Assembly (NCBI RefSeq): GCF_001589285.1
Contig: NZ_JEMA01000342.1
Location: forward strand, 1 to 37,558
From: Sorangium cellulosum
Lineage (GTDB): Bacteria; Myxococcota_A; Polyangia; Polyangiales; Polyangiaceae
Direction: 5' to 3'
Length of the DNA: 37,558 bases
Positions 33,393 through 37,558 of the stretch are shown here, one piece after another; the first letter of the stretch is position 1; every line of letters starts with the position of its first letter. Below the pieces are notes generated by a model. It saw only the letters and a list, made by a program, of their open reading frames with translations, made no database searches and was not told the DNA's origin. The position numbers and the translations under genes are program-made.

Positions 33393-33589
33393 GCTTGGAG
33401 TCTAGTTCAGTCTCACGATGAGGAAAGGCGCGGCGGCGTCGCATCGTCCGAAGACGGTCTGGGGCGCGATTGGAGAAGGTTGCCGAGCGCCAGACCGCCG
33501 CTGGCTCCCCTCGTCTGCTGTTGGTGACGCACGGCCAGGCGGACTCCTGGCGCCGCATCTCGCTCGGGATCTCAGAACGGGGCGCTCCG

Positions 33590-33664
33590 AGCTTGCCGCC
33601 GCCTGCGCCGACCGACCCGGGAGACGGGCGCACGGCGGCGAGGGATCGGCAACGGGGTCTTCAT
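33590..33664 (-). pseudogene. Truncated ECF sigma gene start (copy B)
   Basis: From the ATG at 33664 the first 12 or so codons (MKTPLPIPRRR) match the intact sigma gene (MKTPSPILPRR), including DNA identity in atgaagacccc and tgccgatcc. Beyond that the frame runs into unrelated sequence with no sigma regions 2 or 4. The left boundary is approximate. Confidence 0.65.
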
Positions 33665-33801
33665 CGGGGCGGTTTCCGCGACTGCCCCGCTTCTCGCTGC
33701 ACAATCGACAGGCCCGCGTACCCAGGGGGCGCCAGAGCGCTCGTTCCGGCGGCAGGCGGGGACGGGCGCACGACGGGGACAGGTCAGGCCCTCGTGAAGG
33801 G
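33640..33801. repeat. Duplicated promoter segment, copy B
   Basis: Counterpart of 32080-32225. It retains the minus-strand promoter pattern GATTGTGCAGC (33696-33706), 17-bp spacer, CGGAAAC (33672-33678) and 7 nt to the ATG of the sigma stub at 33664. A short insertion (agcgctcgttccgg) distinguishes it from copy A. Confidence 0.85.
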
Positions 33802-33977
33802 TGTCGCGGGCTGTCGCCTGGCGAAAGACAAGAAAAGCACCTCGCTCTTCGCAATGCGACCGCAACGGGGGTGATCTGCCCCGGGGTTGGCCTGGCGGCG
33901 TCCTGGGGTCCTCTGATAACGTGGCCGCACTTACGGCGGCGTGCCGTCAATGGCGCCGCAGATCCTGAGGAGCGGCG

Positions 33978-35234
33978 ATGGCGGCGATGGCGGCGCGGGC
34001 GCGACGTTGGCAGCGTGGGATCGTGGCGATTTGCTGTACGAGCACGCTCGGGCTCGGGATCGGTGTCGCTTCCGGCGGATGCGGGACGCCGACCGCGTAC
34101 ATATGCCCCTGGGATGAGGACGAAGGCCCCAAGGGAACCCCTTGTGAGGTGCTCGATCCCCCCGACGCCGGCGGCGATGGCGGGTGCGGCAGTGGCGGCG
34201 ATGGCGGCGATGACTGCGCGGCAGAGGACGACACGGACGTCGCCGTCGCGCCCGATTTCGGCGGCCCGATCCCGGCCGCAGAGGTCTGCACAGGCCAGTG
34301 CGTGCCGAAGGAGCCGCTCGGGTGGTCCGAGCCCGCACTGCTCTGGATCGGCTCCCCCGACGGCGTGCCGAGCTGCCCTGCGATCGCGCCGATCGTCGGC
34401 TACGAGGGCTACGCAGATTTCGCGGCTCCGGCCCCGCACCAGTGCCCCGCCTGCGCGTGCGACCCGCCAGAGGCGACGTGCGAGGTGCCGACGGAATGGA
34501 GGGCCTACGCCAGCTTCCCGTGTGGCGGCCCCGACGCTCCTGCGACCTCGTTCGCTGCCCCGGCTGGATGGGACGGGACCTGCACCTCGGCGAATGCTGT
34601 CGAGACCGGACGGACCTGCGATGGCGCCCCGTGCGTGCAGTCGCTCGCGATCCAGGCGCCTCGCGTCGTCTCCATGGGTTGCGCGCCGAGGGTCGCGGAC
34701 GCGCCGGAGGACCCCGACGAGCCCGCGACGGCGGAGACCTTCGCGATCGTCGCCCGGGCGTGTACCGGCAACGCGTCCCCCCCGTGCGCGGATCCGGGCA
34801 TGACCTGCACGCCGGCACCGCCGATCGGCGACGCTGCGCCGCCAGAGGGGTTTCTCACGTGCATCCACCACGAGGGCGAGCAGGAGTGTCCCACCACGTA
34901 CCCGGACCGGCACGTCTTCTACGCCGGCGTGGAGGACAGCCGCGGCTGCGCGCCCTGCGGCTGCACCGAGCCCACCGGAGCGACCTGCAGCGTCCTGGCC
35001 TCCGCGTTCAGCGACGGAGGGTGCTCGCAGCTCGTCGCGGGCCAGTTGATCACCTCCGACGCCTCCAGCTGCGGGACCGTCGCTTCCGGGACAGCGCTCG
35101 GAAGCAAGTCGGTGAGCGTCGTCAGCCTCGATCCCGGACAGTGCGAAGCGTTCGGCGGCGAGCCGGTGGGCAGCATCGCGCCGACCGCGGCGGCGACGTT
35201 CTGCTGTCAGCGCACCAGCTCTGTACCGGCCTGA
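33978..35234 (+). CDS. Cys-rich secreted lipoprotein (418 aa)
   Basis: Not assigned to a named family. After a basic N-terminus and hydrophobic segment there is a possible lipobox ASGGC (Cys35). A low-complexity Gly/Asp stretch follows (DAGGDGGCGSGGDGGDDC), then a domain of about 330 residues with some 30 Cys, probably disulfide-rich and surface-exposed. Repeated features include FPCGG/SFAAPAGWDGTCTSANAV and CxxCxCxxP motifs (CPACACDPPEATC, CAPCGCTEPTGATC). These two related halves suggest an internal duplication. The ATG at 33978 has GAGGAG 5 nt upstream. It diverges from the sigma-gene stub at 33664, matching an ancestral sigma/lipoprotein pair. A hairpin follows the stop. Confidence 0.85.
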   Translation: MAAMAARARRWQRGIVAICCTSTLGLGIGVASGGCGTPTAYICPWDEDEGPKGTPCEVLDPPDAGGDGGCGSGGDGGDDCAAEDDTDVAVAPDFGGPIPAAEVCTGQCVPKEPLGWSEPALLWIGSPDGVPSCPAIAPIVGYEGYADFAAPAPHQCPACACDPPEATCEVPTEWRAYASFPCGGPDAPATSFAAPAGWDGTCTSANAVETGRTCDGAPCVQSLAIQAPRVVSMGCAPRVADAPEDPDEPATAETFAIVARACTGNASPPCADPGMTCTPAPPIGDAAPPEGFLTCIHHEGEQECPTTYPDRHVFYAGVEDSRGCAPCGCTEPTGATCSVLASAFSDGGCSQLVAGQLITSDASSCGTVASGTALGSKSVSVVSLDPGQCEAFGGEPVGSIAPTAAATFCCQRTSSVPA

Positions 35235-35265
35235 GTCGACGGCTCGTTCCGCATCGGGCGTAACA

Positions 35266-35293
35266 GCGGCCTCGCCAGGAGGTGGCAGGCCGC
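35266..35293. terminator. Hairpin between convergent genes
   Basis: Stem gcggcct/aggccgc (35266-35272 with 35287-35293) plus an inner gcc/ggc, about 30 nt after the plus-strand lipoprotein stop and about 100 nt beyond the stop of the convergent gene at 35397. There is no T-run on either strand, so terminator function is only likely. Confidence 0.4.
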
Positions 35294-35396
35294 GAGGGAC
35301 GCGCCCGCGACCCCAGCGCGCCGCACGCGCTCGCAACCGCCTCATGGGAATTGCTCCCGCGGGCGCGTCCGACGCTCCGCGAAACCGCACGAAGGT

Positions 35397-36473
35397 TCAG
35401 AAGAAAGCGACCAGGCGGAACGCCACCGCCTCCGAGACGGGCGCCGCGGACCACGCCTCACCATGGATCGGTCGAACGTGGGGCCGAAGTGTGTTGAGCA
35501 AGAGGTCGCCGGTGAGCTGCCCGGCAAGGCGGGCCGAGAGCGGCACCTCCAGCCCCGCACGCAACCCGAGCGCTGCGTAGGGCAGCGCAAACTCCCTGCC
35601 GGTGCTCCGATTGACGTGCCACACCCCGCCTGCTGTGGCGAGAGCGCAGCCGAAGAACCAGTCCGCATGACCGCAGGGAACCAGCGAGCCGCTCACCCCC
35701 GACACGCCGAAGATCCGACCGCGGTAGGGCTCAGCGTCGATCGGAAGATCCCCGCGGGCCTCCAGCGAGAGCGAGAACCTCTCCCAGCGGGCGCCGGCGA
35801 AACCCGAGAACCCGACCGCCACCGACGGCGCCACGCCGGCGCCGAGCAGCACCCCGGCGCCAAGCTGGAGGCGCGGGCGATCCGGCGGCGGCCCCGGGCG
35901 CGGCACGGGTCGGGCGGGCGCGGCGACCGGGTGGGGCGGCTTCGCGTCCGGCGCCCTGGGCAGCGTGTCCGGCGAGACGGGCGGAGCAGCGCCCCCTGGC
36001 GCCGGCGGGGGCGGCGGTTCTGATGGTGGCGAGGCGGGCGCACTCCCCGGTGTGGGCCCTGAGGGCAGCAACGGGCGCATGACGGCGCTCAGGGACAGCC
36101 CGATGTCCCCCACGAGCACGCCACAGATCGGGCTCGAGAGCTCCTGGCGGCCGAGCTCCCGGCCATCGCGGTCATGAAGCGCGATCTCTGCCTGGAACGC
36201 CGGCCCCCTGCGCCGGATGACCACCTCGATGTGCCATGCGCCGTCGCGCACGAACGGGTCGACCCCGCCGAGCTGGCTCGCGACGATCTCCCGGAGGCTC
36301 GGCTCCTCGGGGCACCCCTCGGTGCCCGGCCCCCGCGTGTAGGACAGGCGCGCGCCGCGCGGCGCGCCCTGCGCGAGCGCCACGAGCGCCGCCAGGAAGA
36401 GTGACGCGGCGAGCGGCAGCGCGGCACGTTTCATCCTCCGGATCCGATGGCAGACGAGGCGCGGGCCGGACAT
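35397..36473 (-). CDS. Putative outer-membrane/envelope protein in the ECF regulon
   Basis: 358 aa. The signal region (KRAALPLAASLFLAALVALAQG) is followed by an N-terminal domain with LSYTRGPGTEGCPEEPSLREIVASQLG and RDGREL...LSSPICG. A long Pro-rich linker spans about 150-205. The C-terminal domain of alternating beta strands (LQLGAGVLLGAGVAPSVAVGFSGFAG and onward) ends in Phe (FRLVAFF), as outer-membrane barrels do. This two-part pattern is familiar from genes next to ECF sigma factors in myxobacteria. The ATG at 36473 has GAGGG 10 nt upstream; a start at 36434 (MKRAALPL) would give a cleaner signal peptide, but its GGAGG abuts the ATG. An ECF-type promoter lies at 36517-36551. Function unknown. 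Confidence 0.8.
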   Translation of the reverse strand: MSGPRLVCHRIRRMKRAALPLAASLFLAALVALAQGAPRGARLSYTRGPGTEGCPEEPSLREIVASQLGGVDPFVRDGAWHIEVVIRRRGPAFQAEIALHDRDGRELGRQELSSPICGVLVGDIGLSLSAVMRPLLPSGPTPGSAPASPPSEPPPPPAPGGAAPPVSPDTLPRAPDAKPPHPVAAPARPVPRPGPPPDRPRLQLGAGVLLGAGVAPSVAVGFSGFAGARWERFSLSLEARGDLPIDAEPYRGRIFGVSGVSGSLVPCGHADWFFGCALATAGGVWHVNRSTGREFALPYAALGLRAGLEVPLSARLAGQLTGDLLLNTLRPHVRPIHGEAWSAAPVSEAVAFRLVAFF

Positions 36474-36516
36474 GGGCGGAGTTCCCTCATCCGTCCTCCG
36501 TCGTCGTCATCCGTAC

Positions 36517-36551
36517 TATTCCGGGAAGGTCCCCCGGATTGTTGCGAAATC
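36517..36551 (-). promoter_or_regulatory. ECF-type promoter of the envelope-protein gene
   Basis: Minus strand: GATTTCGCAAC (36541-36551), 17-bp spacer, CGGAATA (36517-36523). The -35 element is identical to that of the fused sigma gene at 31375-31385, and the spacer also shares ATCCGGG and CC. The gene start is 44 nt downstream, and a 7-codon frame (MTTTEDG) begins 6 nt after the -10. Confidence 0.7.
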
Positions 36552-36731
36552 GTGCGCCCGAGCCGAAAAAGAATGCACGAGGTTTACCGGCAAGGTTTCC
36601 CTCGGCCCTGAGAGAGCTGTCACCTGGGATCGGGACTGGAACGGTGTCGCGAGGCGACCGGCCAACGGCGTCGTCCTCGCGCGATGGGTGGGATGGCCGG
36701 TCGCCTGCCGGCGGGCATGCGGGGAGCGGCG

Positions 36732-37505
36732 CTATCCGATCGGCTCAGGCTCGGCCTGCGTCTTCTTCCTGGCGCTGGCGGCGCGGGCGCGCTGTTCGGT
36801 GCGCCGCGCTTCTTCCGCCGCGTCCTCGTACGGCGAGAGCAGCCGGTCACGGAGGAGCGCGTGCGTCTCGTCCCTGTCGTCGTCGTACTCGGCATGGACC
36901 TGGACCAGGAGCGTGCCATAGGCCTCGTGCCACGCCTCGACCGCCTTGATGGCCGGATCCGCGGCCTTCGCCTCGGTGACGCCGAGCTTCTTGCCGTACA
37001 GCTCCGTCCAGCGCTGCAGGCGGCCTGCCTCGGCCGAGAGGCCGAGTCGCTCGACGGCCGCCTTCACATCCTTGCCGTCGAGCGCCTTGACCATCGCGCT
37101 CATGCGCACCCATTGCTGGGAGTAGACGAGGCGGATGAAATCGGTGCCTGACGACAGCACCTCCGAGCGCACCAGCAGCGCATCACGACGGCGCGCCGCC
37201 TCGTCCTCCGTCAGCGGCAGGATGTCGTCGTGATCGAACGCGCGCTCGATGCTGGCGAGCTGGCTGCTGAACGCTCCGATGCACCTGTCGGTGCCGCGAT
37301 CGATCTCCATCATCGTGGCGTCGAGGCTCCCGAGCGCCTCGAGGGCCTCGGTGGACGCGATGACGGCGTGGACCGCTGCGTCGACCTTGGCAGAGAGCTT
37401 GATCTTCTTCGATTTCAAGGCCTCCCGGTGAGCGGCGAGCTTGGTACCTGCAACAATGCACCCGCTCGGCGTGAGCCGGCGGGCGAGAAATGCGGCTTTT
37501 CCCAT
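36732..37505 (-). CDS. Hypothetical helical protein (257 aa)
   Basis: Not recognised. It is soluble and predicted to be all-helical, without a signal peptide or membrane segment. Lys-rich near the start (ALKSKKIKLSAK), it then alternates Ala/Leu helices with acidic patches (HDDILPLTEDEAARRRDALL, EYDDDRDETHALLRDRLL). The tail is a basic coiled-coil-like EEARRTEQRARAASARKK. The start at 37505 gives MGKAAFLARRL; the ribosome site is weak. The antisense frame is poorer in codon usage. It resembles the helical protein at 459-1415 in general make-up but shows no clear sequence match. Confidence 0.7.
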   Translation of the reverse strand: MGKAAFLARRLTPSGCIVAGTKLAAHREALKSKKIKLSAKVDAAVHAVIASTEALEALGSLDATMMEIDRGTDRCIGAFSSQLASIERAFDHDDILPLTEDEAARRRDALLVRSEVLSSGTDFIRLVYSQQWVRMSAMVKALDGKDVKAAVERLGLSAEAGRLQRWTELYGKKLGVTEAKAADPAIKAVEAWHEAYGTLLVQVHAEYDDDRDETHALLRDRLLSPYEDAAEEARRTEQRARAASARKKTQAEPEPIG

Positions 37506-37558
37506 CAGACCCGGCTATCGGGCTCGCCATGACCCGGCAAGGCGGCGGCACGTCTTCG

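Larger units (their letters stand above)
33393..33977. other. Intergenic region carrying copy B of the duplicated promoter and a sigma-gene stub
   Basis: 585 bp between the 154-aa gene and the Cys-rich lipoprotein. The middle (33590-33801) is the duplicated segment described separately. The remainder (33393-33590 and 33802-33977) holds nothing I can name, apart from the expected promoter of the plus-strand lipoprotein gene. Confidence 0.6.

Overview
The window comes from a very GC-rich, large-genome bacterium. The content points to the Myxococcota, most likely a Sorangium/Polyangium-type myxobacterium: secreted Cys-rich lipoproteins with the CGDG...CDDGN repeat, several ECF sigma factors with unusual architecture, an Rhs/YD giant with a PAAR-like head, long Pro/Ala/Gly low-complexity linkers and many lone minus-strand genes. 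This taxonomic call is inference from gene content and codon usage. No rRNA, tRNA, CRISPR array, complete insertion sequence or replication origin was seen.

Layout. 0.5-2.1 kb: a helical protein of unknown function, then an intergenic stretch with three 52-bp tandem repeats and a degenerate 21-bp array. 2.1-7.9 kb: a polymorphic-toxin locus. A 1435-aa Rhs protein (PAAR-like head, YD shell, RHS core) carries a lower-GC C-terminal tip with a His-Gly/Ala-Cys pair typical of caspase-like (clan CD) proteases. Convergent to it is a gene whose C-terminal half reads like a serpin, and behind that lies a decayed Rhs fragment. 7.9-13.3 kb: a small membrane protein, then a minus-strand operon of HAD phosphatase, ABC ATPase, solute-binding lipoprotein and two permeases, joined by 4-bp stop/start overlaps; it resembles a Ugp/Mal-type importer. 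13.5-16.2 kb: aspartokinase and a YkgJ-type CxxCxxxCC protein. 16.2-25.0 kb: surface or secreted proteins (Cys-rich lipoprotein, carboxypeptidase-regulatory-like repeat protein, small secreted protein, 1162-aa PPC/Cys-rich-repeat lipoprotein). 25.1-28.6 kb: NAD(P)-binding reductase, EEP-family hydrolase, PLD/cardiolipin-synthase-like protein and an isolated CcmE-like protein with a CxxxY haem-ligation motif. 28.7-36.5 kb: lipoproteins and two ECF sigma genes, one fused to a transmembrane/helical-repeat domain, plus a segmental duplication in which one copy kept the sigma gene and the other kept the divergent lipoprotein. 36.7-37.5 kb: a second helical protein of unknown function.

The two most interesting signals are (i) the Rhs locus, where a predicted caspase-like tip sits tail-to-tail with a serpin-like protein, and (ii) a four-member promoter family (GATTKYGCARC, 17 bp, CGGAW) upstream of both sigma genes, the dead sigma copy and a putative envelope protein. 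In the three sigma-type sites the -10 element lies exactly 7 nt before the ATG, which predicts leaderless mRNAs and a shared autoregulated ECF regulon.
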